Positions 18,829 to 26,306 of a stretch of DNA of 64,000 nucleotides are shown here, piece by piece. The DNA comes from Agarilytica sp033852165 (GTDB taxonomy: Bacteria; Pseudomonadota; Gammaproteobacteria; Pseudomonadales; Cellvibrionaceae): assembly GCA_033852165.1 (NCBI GenBank), contig JAWSUZ010000054.1:62001-126000 (forward strand), written 5' to 3'. Under the pieces are notes generated by a model. The model saw only the letters and a list, made by a program, of their open reading frames with translations, was not told the origin of the DNA and did no database searches. Each line of letters opens with the position of its first letter. Position 1 is the first letter of the stretch. Both the position numbers and the translations under genes were made by a program.

Positions 18829-19848
18829 ATGAAACTAAGCGATATTCGACATTTCTTTAAATCCTTTAGTAACCCTAAAAAAAACTCGGCTGGGTGTCAA
18901 AAAGAAAAACCCAAAATAAATTTGGTCGGTAAAAATATTGATCGAGTTTTGTCGGAGCATGACCATCCGGGAAGTAGCCAAAGACAATATCGTGTCTACC
19001 TTCCTAAGGGCTATACGGGCGAAGATGAATTACCGCTTGTTATGGTATTGCATGGATGCGACCAAACCCATATTGAAATTCAAACTATTACTGACTTTGA
19101 TCGTTTAGCGGATGAAAATAATTTCATTCTCGTGTATCCCTATGTGACACGGTATGACGATATGAGGATGAGTAATTGTTGGGGGTGGTGGCGTCCCGAG
19201 CATATTAATGCGGGTGGAGGTGAGGTCGAAGATCTTTGGTGCATAGTGAGGGAGGTTGCCAGTGAGTTTTCTGTCGATCTTAATTGCGTGCATTTAGCGG
19301 GCTTATCTTCGGGGGCTGGGATGGCGGTTGCTGCGCTCACTGTTCATGCCGGTCGTTTTGTTTCTGCTGCTGTTATCGCTGGAGTTTCATACCATGAGCG
19401 TGTTGCCGTTACGATGCCAATAGCAAGCTTAAGAAGTTATCGCCCCGTTGAGACCACGGTAAAGCTGATGGAAAACGCAAGTCCAGAGGGGCGGGTGCCA
19501 ACGCCTTTATTTATTGTGCATTCTGAGTCTGATCGGGTGGTGGATATTCAGGCAAGTAAAAATCTACGTGATTCTTGGCTCAGCTATTTCGGGCTTAGTG
19601 AGGCGTTTGTCAAAAAGATTGATCATTATCAGTCGAGAGGCGTGTCATGGACGCATACAGGATATGGACGACTGCATGAGCGAAACCTAGTTGAGACGGT
19701 ATTTTTGAGTGGTGTTGGTCATGGATGGTATGGCGGGCGCCCTGGAGACTATAGTTTTCCGGATGGGCCTCCGATCTCTGAGTTAATGTGGCAGTTTTTT
19801 AGTGAGCAAGAGGCTTCAGCGGTTGAAGTCTTGGCTGCCGCGTCATAG
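18829..19848 (+). CDS. PHB-depolymerase-like esterase (alpha/beta hydrolase)
   Basis: Probable carboxylesterase of the LpqC/poly(3-hydroxybutyrate) depolymerase family. YRVYLPKGYTGEDELPLVMVLHGC opens the fold with the HGC oxyanion element, GLSSGAGMA supplies the G-x-S-x-G nucleophile near residue 160, DRVVDIQAS carries the probable catalytic Asp, and SGVGHGWYGG the His. I choose ATG at 18829 over an in-frame TTG at 18817; neither has a clear ribosome-binding site. No signal peptide is evident, so it would act in the cytoplasm. Substrate is unknown; acetylated sugars or PHB oligomers are possible. Confidence 0.75.
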   Translation: MKLSDIRHFFKSFSNPKKNSAGCQKEKPKINLVGKNIDRVLSEHDHPGSSQRQYRVYLPKGYTGEDELPLVMVLHGCDQTHIEIQTITDFDRLADENNFILVYPYVTRYDDMRMSNCWGWWRPEHINAGGGEVEDLWCIVREVASEFSVDLNCVHLAGLSSGAGMAVAALTVHAGRFVSAAVIAGVSYHERVAVTMPIASLRSYRPVETTVKLMENASPEGRVPTPLFIVHSESDRVVDIQASKNLRDSWLSYFGLSEAFVKKIDHYQSRGVSWTHTGYGRLHERNLVETVFLSGVGHGWYGGRPGDYSFPDGPPISELMWQFFSEQEASAVEVLAAAS

Positions 19849-19890
19849 GCGTTGATTTCATACTTGGTCGGACATGGATCCTTCTCTTAC

Positions 19891-19921
19891 TTGACTGTTC
19901 TGGGTGCTTCAACCCTATAAT
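19891..19921 (+). promoter_or_regulatory. Possible upstream promoter of the rpsF operon
   Basis: TTGACT at 19891-19896 and TATAAT at 19916-19921 are separated by 19 bases, longer than ideal. The -10 match is perfect. It would add to the nearer promoter at 19990-20018. Confidence 0.35.
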
Positions 19922-19989
19922 TTCACTCTTCTGAAAGGGTTAAATTGCGTGATTTGCCGCGTTTCCTGTATTCGTGTCGTATTAGCCAC

Positions 19990-20018
19990 TTGCTTTTCTC
20001 TCTCTCCCGCAATAAAAT
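19990..20018 (+). promoter_or_regulatory. Probable main promoter of rpsF-rpsR-rplI operon
   Basis: TTGCTT at 19990-19995 and TAAAAT at 20013-20018 are separated by exactly 17 bases. Transcription would start just before the structured rpsF leader at 20034-20081. Confidence 0.6.
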
Positions 20019-20033
20019 GTGCCGCCCTAAAAA

Positions 20034-20086
20034 CCTCCTTGCTTTACCGGTACGCCGGGAAGCTAAGAAACCCGTAAGGAGCCGCG
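20034..20086 (+). promoter_or_regulatory. S6:S18-type rpsF leader RNA covering the ribosome-binding site
   Basis: CTCCTT at 20035-20040 can pair with AAGGAG at 20076-20081, the ribosome-binding site of rpsF. Inside it ACG (20052-20054) pairs with CGT (20073-20075) and GG (20058-20059) with CC (20071-20072), leaving CCG (20055-20057) bulged. A CCG bulge in such a stem is the mark of the S6:S18 complex-binding leader known from many bacteria, in which excess S6-S18 represses translation. The structure was folded by eye. Confidence 0.75.
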
Positions 20087-20593
20087 ATGCGACATTACGA
20101 AATTGTGTTTCTGGTCCACCCTGATCAGAGCGAACAAGTCTCAGGTATGGTTGAACGCTATACTTCATCCATTACTACTACTGGTGGAACTGTTCACCGT
20201 ATGGAAGATTGGGGGCGCCGTCAGTTGGCATATCCCATCAATAAAATCCATAAAGCTCACTACGTTTTGATGAATGTAGAGTGTGGCAATGAAGCTCTTG
20301 AAGAGCTTACGACTAACTTCCGTTATAACGATGCTGTTATTCGTAACTTGGTTATTCGTACCGATGAGGCTATCACTGAAGAATCATCCATCATGAAGGC
20401 CGAGAAAGAGAACCGTGAACGTAAAAACCGTTCAGATCATCGTTCTGATCGTCGTCCGTCTGAAGGTTCTTCTCGGTCTGAAAGTGCTCCGGCTGCTGAG
20501 GCTCCTAAGCCTGCTGAGGCTCCTAAGGCTGAAGATGCACCAAAGCCTGAAGCTAGCACTAAAGCAAACGCAGATAAAAGTGAGGAGGCATAA
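20087..20593 (+). CDS. rpsF: 30S ribosomal protein S6
   Basis: Small-subunit protein that binds S18 on the platform. The core MRHYEIVFLVHPDQS...RKAHYVLMNVE...DAVIRNLVIR is typical over about 100 residues. The C-terminus is extended to 168 residues by a charged tail and a Pro/Ala/Glu/Lys low-complexity stretch (repeats of the type APKPAE, about 135-165); E. coli S6 is about 130-135. AAGGAG lies 5 bases before ATG within the leader stem. It is first in the rpsF-rpsR-membrane protein-rplI unit, with rpsR two bases downstream. Confidence 0.97.
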   Translation: MRHYEIVFLVHPDQSEQVSGMVERYTSSITTTGGTVHRMEDWGRRQLAYPINKIHKAHYVLMNVECGNEALEELTTNFRYNDAVIRNLVIRTDEAITEESSIMKAEKENRERKNRSDHRSDRRPSEGSSRSESAPAAEAPKPAEAPKAEDAPKPEASTKANADKSEEA

Positions 20594-20595
20594 TC

Positions 20596-20823
20596 ATGGC
20601 CCGTTTTTTCCGTCGTCGTAAATTTTGTCGTTTCACTGCAGAAGGCGTGAAGCAAATTGACTATAAAGACTTGGATACGTTGAAAGCATATGTTTCTGAG
20701 ACTGGTAAAATCGTACCTAGCCGTATCACGGGTACAAAAGCAAAATATCAACGCCAATTGGCTACCGCGGTTAAACGCGCACGATATATCGCTTTATTGC
20801 CGTACACGGACAGTCACGACTAG
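20596..20823 (+). CDS. rpsR: 30S ribosomal protein S18
   Basis: Platform protein of the small subunit and partner of S6. MARFFRRRKFCRFT, IDYKDLDTLKAYVSETGKIVPSRITG and RARYIALLPYTDSH are the family sequence over 75 residues. The start is two bases after the rpsF stop, with GGAGG upstream at the end of rpsF. Confidence 0.98.
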   Translation: MARFFRRRKFCRFTAEGVKQIDYKDLDTLKAYVSETGKIVPSRITGTKAKYQRQLATAVKRARYIALLPYTDSHD

Positions 20824-20838
20824 TAAGAGAGTATTTTA

Positions 20839-21702
20839 ATGCGCTTGCTGGCTGAATTTATTATGCGTGGGCGAGCGCAAGCTATATGGATGGCCCTGTT
20901 GGGCAGCTGGATTCCGTACCTGTCTCAAACTTCGTTAGGCCTAGTGTCTTTACGCAGAGGGTGGCAGGAAGGCTTACTTATTACCATCGCAGCATCGGTA
21001 CCCCCCATTATAGGGCTGGTTTTCGGTGATGTCGGCAATATGATCGTTATTGTGACGATAGGTGTGTTCGCGGTTACGCTTTGCACATCAATAGCTTTAC
21101 GAGTTTTCGCATCCTGGCCAATCGCTCTTGTTGTGAATATGTTGCTTTGCGCCGGCTTTGGTTTGGCGCTTGGCTTCAATGATGTTCAGATAAAGTCAGA
21201 CCTTACGGATTTTTTCTCAAGCATACAAAACCAAGACTCTGGTTTTAATAGCGAAGTTTTCCTAGCTGAAATAGCTAAGTTAACGAGAGCCCAGATAACG
21301 GGCGCCATAGCGTTTAGTTTTCAAATGGCCTCTGTGCCAGGATTGATACTGGCGCGCTGGATGCAGGCTTCGCTCTATAACCCTGGTGGCTTTAAGAGTG
21401 AGTTTCACGCGTTAAGGTTGAATAAGCAGTTCGCTGTTTTAAGCTTGGTAGCGTACTTGTGTGGCTTGAGTGCAGGACCTGAGAATCCGTTTTGGGCGAT
21501 GCTGTTTGCGGTACCCATGTTGGTGGTTGGCTTCGGCTTAGTGCATCACATGTTGGACCGAGCAGGTATTGGCCGGGCAGGAGTGATCGCCTTTTACGTA
21601 GCGTTTTTATTGATGCGTCCGATTTCAATCATCCTAGTGGTGGCTATATGTGTTTCGGATGCATTTTTTAACTACAGAAATAAATTTCAAATTAAACCGT
21701 AG
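20839..21702 (+). CDS. Multi-pass membrane protein in the ribosomal operon (DUF2232-like)
   Basis: A 287-residue protein with about seven to eight hydrophobic segments spread over its whole length and a basic cytoplasmic end (YRNKFQIKP). It resembles the uncharacterised membrane protein found between rpsR and rplI in Pseudomonas. Position, 15 bases after rpsR and 33 before rplI, makes co-transcription with the ribosomal genes likely. Function is unknown; I assign the DUF by pattern and position only. Confidence 0.65.
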   Translation: MRLLAEFIMRGRAQAIWMALLGSWIPYLSQTSLGLVSLRRGWQEGLLITIAASVPPIIGLVFGDVGNMIVIVTIGVFAVTLCTSIALRVFASWPIALVVNMLLCAGFGLALGFNDVQIKSDLTDFFSSIQNQDSGFNSEVFLAEIAKLTRAQITGAIAFSFQMASVPGLILARWMQASLYNPGGFKSEFHALRLNKQFAVLSLVAYLCGLSAGPENPFWAMLFAVPMLVVGFGLVHHMLDRAGIGRAGVIAFYVAFLLMRPISIILVVAICVSDAFFNYRNKFQIKP

Positions 21703-21735
21703 GTATACCTGCGGATAAACAGTGAGGAATACGAG

Positions 21736-22182
21736 ATGGAAGTTATTCTACTCGAAAAAGTTGCTAACCTAGGTAACGTTGGCGACAAAGTAAATGTTAA
21801 GCCTGGTTTTGGTCGCAACTTCTTGTTGCCCCAAGGTAAAGCCTGCGCAGCAAATGAAGCCAATCTAAAAGATTTCGAAGTGCGTAGAGCTGAGCTCGAA
21901 AAAGCAGCGGCGAATAAGAAAGAGTCTGCTGAAATACGTTCACGCGAGCTAGAAGAAGTGACTATTGCTATCACTTCTAAAGCTGGTGATGAAGGTAAGC
22001 TATTTGGTTCTATTGGTGCGCGCGATATAGCAGAAGCTATTACCGCAGCTGGTGTTGCTGTTGAAAAAGCAGAAGTGAAGCTTCCTCAGGGCACTTTGCG
22101 TGACCTTGGCGAGTATGAGATCGACCTGCAATTGCACGTTGATGTCACAACAACTATCAAGTTGTCGATTGAAGCTGAGTAA
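21736..22182 (+). CDS. rplI: 50S ribosomal protein L9
   Basis: Large-subunit protein binding 23S rRNA near L1. The N-terminal MEVILLEKVANLGNVGDKVNVKPGFGRNFLLPQGKA is the signature, a long connecting helix follows (about 40-75), and then the C-terminal domain LFGSIGARDIAEAI...VKLPQGTLRDLGEYEI. Length 148 is normal. A strong terminator follows, closing the operon before dnaB. Confidence 0.98.
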   Translation: MEVILLEKVANLGNVGDKVNVKPGFGRNFLLPQGKACAANEANLKDFEVRRAELEKAAANKKESAEIRSRELEEVTIAITSKAGDEGKLFGSIGARDIAEAITAAGVAVEKAEVKLPQGTLRDLGEYEIDLQLHVDVTTTIKLSIEAE

Positions 22183-22226
22183 AAATTGATTTACGTTGTG
22201 TAATACGACATAAAATCTGAATAAAG

Positions 22227-22266
22227 ATGGGCGCATAGCGAGTTTTTCTGGCTATGCGCCCATTTT
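22227..22266 (+). terminator. Rho-independent terminator after rplI
   Basis: A 13-bp perfect stem, 22227-22239 (ATGGGCGCATAGC) with 22251-22263, around an 11-base loop, ends in TTTT. It separates rplI from dnaB. Confidence 0.9.
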
Positions 22267-22345
22267 CGTTCCAAGACGCAATTTTATTTTAGAATATGCG
22301 GTAATCTAGTCGACCCACAAACAGCCAGGCATTTAACTCTTCATC

Positions 22346-23755
22346 ATGTCCGATACTGATATCGAATCCAACGAGTACCCTGAAATGGAGAGTCCTCCTC
22401 TTCAAGACTCGTTTAGCACAGATGTTTTGCCCCACTCCTTTGAGGCAGAGCAGTCCGTTATCGGCGGGCTACTGCGCGATGCCACGCAGTATGATTCAGT
22501 TTCCGAAGTGCTGTCGGAGGGCGACTTTTTTAAGGCTAGCCACGGCAAGATATTTTCGATAATGGCTGATTTGATCGAGCGAGAGCAGCCGATTGACGTT
22601 ATTACCGTATCTGAAGAGCTTAGCCACCGTAATGAGCTCAGCGACGTTGGTGGTTTGGACTATATCGCCGATTTAGCTACCCAAGTTCCCAGCAGTGCTA
22701 ACGTTGTCGCTTACGCAAAAATTGTGCGCGAGAGAGCGACTCTGCGACAGTTGATCTCGGCTGCTACAGAAATAACTCGTGCTAGCTACAACCCAGGAGC
22801 TTTGGCTTCTGATGACCTGCTTCAGTTGGCAGAGCGGAGTGTGCTTCAGATCTCCGAGGAGCGCCCAAAAGAAGGCGGTTTTGAGAGTGTTAATACACTG
22901 CTCAAACAAGCGGTTGAAAAGATTGACGTACTCTTCCGTTCCGGCAGTGATATCACTGGCTTAAGTAGCGGAATTGCGGAACTGGATGCGAAAACATCGG
23001 GATGGCAACCTGGAGAGCTTATTGTTCTGGCGGCAAGGCCGTCAATGGGGAAAACGGCTCTAGCCCTCAACTTTATTGAGGCGGCAGTGATGACACAAGA
23101 TAAGCCGTCCCTTGTGTTCAGTATGGAGATGCCGGCGGATGCACTCGTTATGAGGATGTTGTCTTCCATCGGGCGAATCGACCAAGGACGTCTTCGTAAT
23201 GGCAAGCTTACCGAGGAAGATTGGCCAAAACTAGAGGTGGCGGCGCGCAAGCTAAAAGACAAGAAGCTCTTTATTGATGATACAGCGGCGCTTACACCTA
23301 ATGAGATACGTGCCAGGGTTCGGAGAATCGCCCGAGAGCACGGTGATCCAGCGATTATCATGATCGACTATTTGCAGTTGATGCACGTTGGTGGTTCTGA
23401 GGGGCGTACACAAGAGATATCCGAAATTTCGCGCTCCATGAAGGCTCTTGCCAAAGAATATAACTGTCCTGTTGTGGCGTTATCGCAGCTTAACCGGGGA
23501 GTTGAGCAGCGACCCAATAAGCGTCCGATGAACTCAGATTTGCGGGAATCGGGTGCAATTGAGCAAGATGCAGACGTGATCTTGTTTATCTATCGAGATG
23601 AATACTACAACGAAGATAGTCCAGACAAAGGTATTGCAGAGCTGATTATCGGCAAACAGCGTAATGGTGAGATTGGTACGTGTAGAGCGGCCTTTGTTGG
23701 CAAATATACTCGCTTTGATAACCTTGCCCCTGAGTATTCCCAAAACGCGGATTAA
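22346..23755 (+). CDS. dnaB: Replicative DNA helicase DnaB
   Basis: Hexameric helicase that unwinds DNA at the fork and recruits primase. The N-terminal domain begins LPHSFEAEQSVIGGLL; the RecA-like domain has Walker A AARPSMGKTALALN near residue 229, Walker B IIMIDYLQLM, then VVALSQLNRGVEQRPNKRP and DLRESGAIEQDADVI. Length 469 is normal and I see no intein. The rplI-dnaB order is conserved in gammaproteobacteria. Confidence 0.98.
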   Translation: MSDTDIESNEYPEMESPPLQDSFSTDVLPHSFEAEQSVIGGLLRDATQYDSVSEVLSEGDFFKASHGKIFSIMADLIEREQPIDVITVSEELSHRNELSDVGGLDYIADLATQVPSSANVVAYAKIVRERATLRQLISAATEITRASYNPGALASDDLLQLAERSVLQISEERPKEGGFESVNTLLKQAVEKIDVLFRSGSDITGLSSGIAELDAKTSGWQPGELIVLAARPSMGKTALALNFIEAAVMTQDKPSLVFSMEMPADALVMRMLSSIGRIDQGRLRNGKLTEEDWPKLEVAARKLKDKKLFIDDTAALTPNEIRARVRRIAREHGDPAIIMIDYLQLMHVGGSEGRTQEISEISRSMKALAKEYNCPVVALSQLNRGVEQRPNKRPMNSDLRESGAIEQDADVILFIYRDEYYNEDSPDKGIAELIIGKQRNGEIGTCRAAFVGKYTRFDNLAPEYSQNAD

Positions 23756-23854
23756 ACGGCTATATCAGTTACTATCTTGGCTGTTTGGCGCCTATTGAAT
23801 AAAAAAAACACCTCAATCTGATTAAAAATCATCCTTTTAAACTTGAGAGTTGCG

Positions 23855-23899
23855 ATGCAGCACATTATTATCGCGACCTCAGAATGTAAATACGGGTAA
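23855..23899 (+). CDS. Possible 14-codon upstream ORF before panC
   Basis: ATG at 23855 with GAGAG five bases upstream reads MQHIIIATSECKYG and stops at 23897-23899, three bases before the panC ATG. Ribosomes ending here could re-initiate at panC, which has only a weak site of its own (GGTAAG). There is no obvious regulatory codon run. It may be chance. Confidence 0.2.
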   Translation: MQHIIIATSECKYG

Positions 23900-23902
23900 G
23901 TA

Positions 23903-24751
23903 ATGCAGGTTTTTCATCAGGTCGATAGCCTCAGGCAAGTGCTCAAAGATGCTCGGGCTTCTGGCAAGCGTGTTGGTTTTGTGCCGACAATGGGTAACCT
24001 CCACGATGCCCACTTAGCGTTGGTAAAAACCGCGCAGACCCATGCCGATGTTGTGGTTTGTAGTATTTTTGTGAACCGCTTGCAGTTTGGTTTGAATGAG
24101 GACTGGGATAAATATCCCCGGACCTTAGAGAGAGATAGCGAAAAGCTTCGCAGTGTGGGTTGTGACTACCTGCTCTGTCCCGATGAACATGAAATTTACC
24201 CGAATGGAATGGATGCTCAGACCCGTGTGATTGTGCCGACGATGGCTGATGTGCTGTGTGGCGCTAGTCGTCCTGGCCATTTCGAAGGCGTTACAACGGT
24301 TGTCAGCAAGTTGTTTCATATTGTGCAGCCTGATATTGCGGTTTTTGGGGTTAAGGATTTTCAGCAGCTCGCCATTATTAGACGTATGGTTGAAGATTTG
24401 TGTATCCCTGTTGAGATAGTAGCTGGGGATATTGTCAGAGAGTCAGACGGCTTAGCGATGAGCTCACGCAACGGTTTTATTACCGAAGAAGAGCGTAGAA
24501 AGGCGAATCAACTTTATACCTCGTTATCCTGGATTTGCACAGAGTTGCGATCGGGTTCTCGGAACTTCTCTGGATTGGAATCCGAAGCAAAGCTGCAGAT
24601 TAAAGCTGCCGGTTTCAAACCGGATTATGTGAGTATATGTAATAGCAAGACCTTGGAGCCTGTGGCAGACGATGATCAACAGATCACCGTACTGGGTGCC
24701 ATGTACACTAAGGGCGCACGTTTAATTGATAATGTTTCTGTGCAGCTTTAA
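23903..24751 (+). CDS. panC: Pantothenate synthetase PanC
   Basis: Joins pantoate and beta-alanine with ATP to make pantothenate. The family segments GFVPTMGNLHDAHLALV (nucleotidyl-binding), CSIFVNRLQFG, YPRTLERD, RPGHFEGVTTVVSKLF, FGVKDFQQLAIIRRMVEDL and LAMSSRNGFIT are present. Length 282 is normal. At several sites it carries less usual residues, such as NR for NPLQF-type wording. panD follows 51 bases later; panB, which normally precedes panC, is not in the window. Confidence 0.94.
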   Translation: MQVFHQVDSLRQVLKDARASGKRVGFVPTMGNLHDAHLALVKTAQTHADVVVCSIFVNRLQFGLNEDWDKYPRTLERDSEKLRSVGCDYLLCPDEHEIYPNGMDAQTRVIVPTMADVLCGASRPGHFEGVTTVVSKLFHIVQPDIAVFGVKDFQQLAIIRRMVEDLCIPVEIVAGDIVRESDGLAMSSRNGFITEEERRKANQLYTSLSWICTELRSGSRNFSGLESEAKLQIKAAGFKPDYVSICNSKTLEPVADDDQQITVLGAMYTKGARLIDNVSVQL

Positions 24752-24802
24752 TGCATAAGAATGATGTAAATCACCCGTTTTATCTGGGTTGAGGACTGAA
24801 TG

Positions 24803-25183
24803 ATGGAAATAACGCTTCTTAAAGGCAAGCTACACATGGCTACCGTTACACAAGCAGAATTGTGGTACGACGGTTCATGCGCCATAGATGCAGATCTGGT
24901 AAAGCTAGCAGGCTTGCGCGAGTTTGAAAAAATAGAGATATACGATGTTGATAATGGCGAGCGTTTCTCTACGTATGTCATATTGGCTGAGCCAGGCTCT
25001 AAAACAATTTCGATGAATGGTGCAGCAGCGCGTAAGGTGCAGGTGGGCGATCGTTTAATTATCGCAGCATATGGCCAGATGAAAGAAGCTGAGGCTGAAA
25101 ATTTTAAACCGCGCTTGGTCTATTTGGAAAAAGATAACTCTGTTGAACGTACTACCAATACTATTCCCGTCCAGGTCGCTTAA
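24803..25183 (+). CDS. panD: Aspartate 1-decarboxylase precursor PanD
   Basis: Pyruvoyl enzyme that makes beta-alanine for pantothenate. The precursor self-cleaves between Gly and Ser in YDGSCAID; starting from the second of two adjacent ATGs (24803, MEITLLKGKLH) puts that serine at residue 25, as in E. coli, which is why I prefer it over 24800. IYDVDNGERFSTYVI and AYGQMKEAEA follow. Length 126 is normal. It forms a pantothenate pair with panC. Confidence 0.94.
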   Translation: MEITLLKGKLHMATVTQAELWYDGSCAIDADLVKLAGLREFEKIEIYDVDNGERFSTYVILAEPGSKTISMNGAAARKVQVGDRLIIAAYGQMKEAEAENFKPRLVYLEKDNSVERTTNTIPVQVA

Positions 25184-25321
25184 ATTAGCGGTCTTTTTTG
25201 TCGGGAGAAATCTCTTCTTTATCCTCTAAAAAGTGCGTTCTTTCATCTTATACTAGGAAGAACGCCAATCCTCTCACTATACTCAATTTGATAGCCGATC
25301 AAAATTTGACGAGGTGTTACG

Positions 25322-26101
25322 GTGAAGGGGATTCTTATTGATTTAGATGGCGCCATATTTCAGGGAGATCATTTGATCGATGGCGCTGATAAGCTGATTA
25401 CAAAGCTTCAAGAACAAAAATTTCCGCATCTATTTTTGACCAATTCCAGTGCATACCCACGCAAAGCTATTGTGGATAAACTTGCGGGCTTCGGCATATC
25501 TGTACAGCCGCAAGAAATCATGACTCCCGCAGTAGCCGCAGCTCAATGGCTCTGTGAGCATAACGTTGAACGTTTGGCTGTGCTATTGCCGCGTGAAACG
25601 GCTGAAGATCTCGTGGGTTTCGAGCTGGTTTCGATGAGTGGGGATGAGTCTGCTGAAGCTGTTGTGATTGGTGATTTGGGGAAAAACTGGAATTACACAA
25701 AACTCAATCATGCGTTTCGACGTTTAGTCGAAGAGCCACACCCTAAGCTGGTGGCGCTAGGTATGACCCGCTATTGGTATACAGAAGAAAAAGGGCTTAA
25801 CCTTGATGTTGCGCCGTTCGTCAAAGCCTTAGAATTTGCCAGTGGTTGTGAGGCGGAAGTGATTGGGAAGCCATCACAGACCTTTTTTGAAGAAGGCCTA
25901 CATATTCTCGGTTGTGATGCGTCTGAATGCATAATGATTGGTGACGATATTCATGCCGATGTGAAGGGTGCTCAGGATGCCAATTTAAAAGCCGTTCTGG
26001 TTAAGACTGGTAAGTTTCGAGAGCGAGATCTTCATCTAGGCATTACCCCTGATATCATCATTGAATCTATTGCTGAGCTGGATGATATTCTTAGCTGGTA
26101 A
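25322..26101 (+). CDS. HAD-superfamily hydrolase, class IIA (LHPP/HDHD2-like)
   Basis: Probable phosphatase. It starts with GTG at 25322. HAD motif I is DLDGAIFQGD (residues 7-16) with Ala where Thr or Val is usual, motif II FLTNSS, motif III Lys in VIGKPSQTFF, and motif IV MIGDDIHADVKGAQDANLKAVLVKTGKF. The class IIA cap lies between II and III. The closest named relatives are LHPP and HDHD2-type proteins; the bacterial substrate is unknown. It stands alone between panD and acs. Confidence 0.82.
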   Translation: MKGILIDLDGAIFQGDHLIDGADKLITKLQEQKFPHLFLTNSSAYPRKAIVDKLAGFGISVQPQEIMTPAVAAAQWLCEHNVERLAVLLPRETAEDLVGFELVSMSGDESAEAVVIGDLGKNWNYTKLNHAFRRLVEEPHPKLVALGMTRYWYTEEKGLNLDVAPFVKALEFASGCEAEVIGKPSQTFFEEGLHILGCDASECIMIGDDIHADVKGAQDANLKAVLVKTGKFRERDLHLGITPDIIIESIAELDDILSW

Positions 26102-26306
26102 ATGAACCATATTGTTCAGTCGAATATTCCTAATATGGTGGGCGTAGCCCCGTCTTTTTCCTTTGCCTAATAAGCATCTGTAAAACCTCCCTCTGTCTCC
26201 TTTTGTAGCGTCGGGGTATCATGAGCTGCAATAATCAATAATTGCTTTCGAATTAAACTCGTTGGCCGTTCTACATCACGATCACGTAAAAACCATTGGG
26301 GTGAGT

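Noticed and set aside
26140..26158. Terminator after the HAD gene
   Set aside because: Only four base pairs with a three-base loop and T-run displaced; too weak to call.
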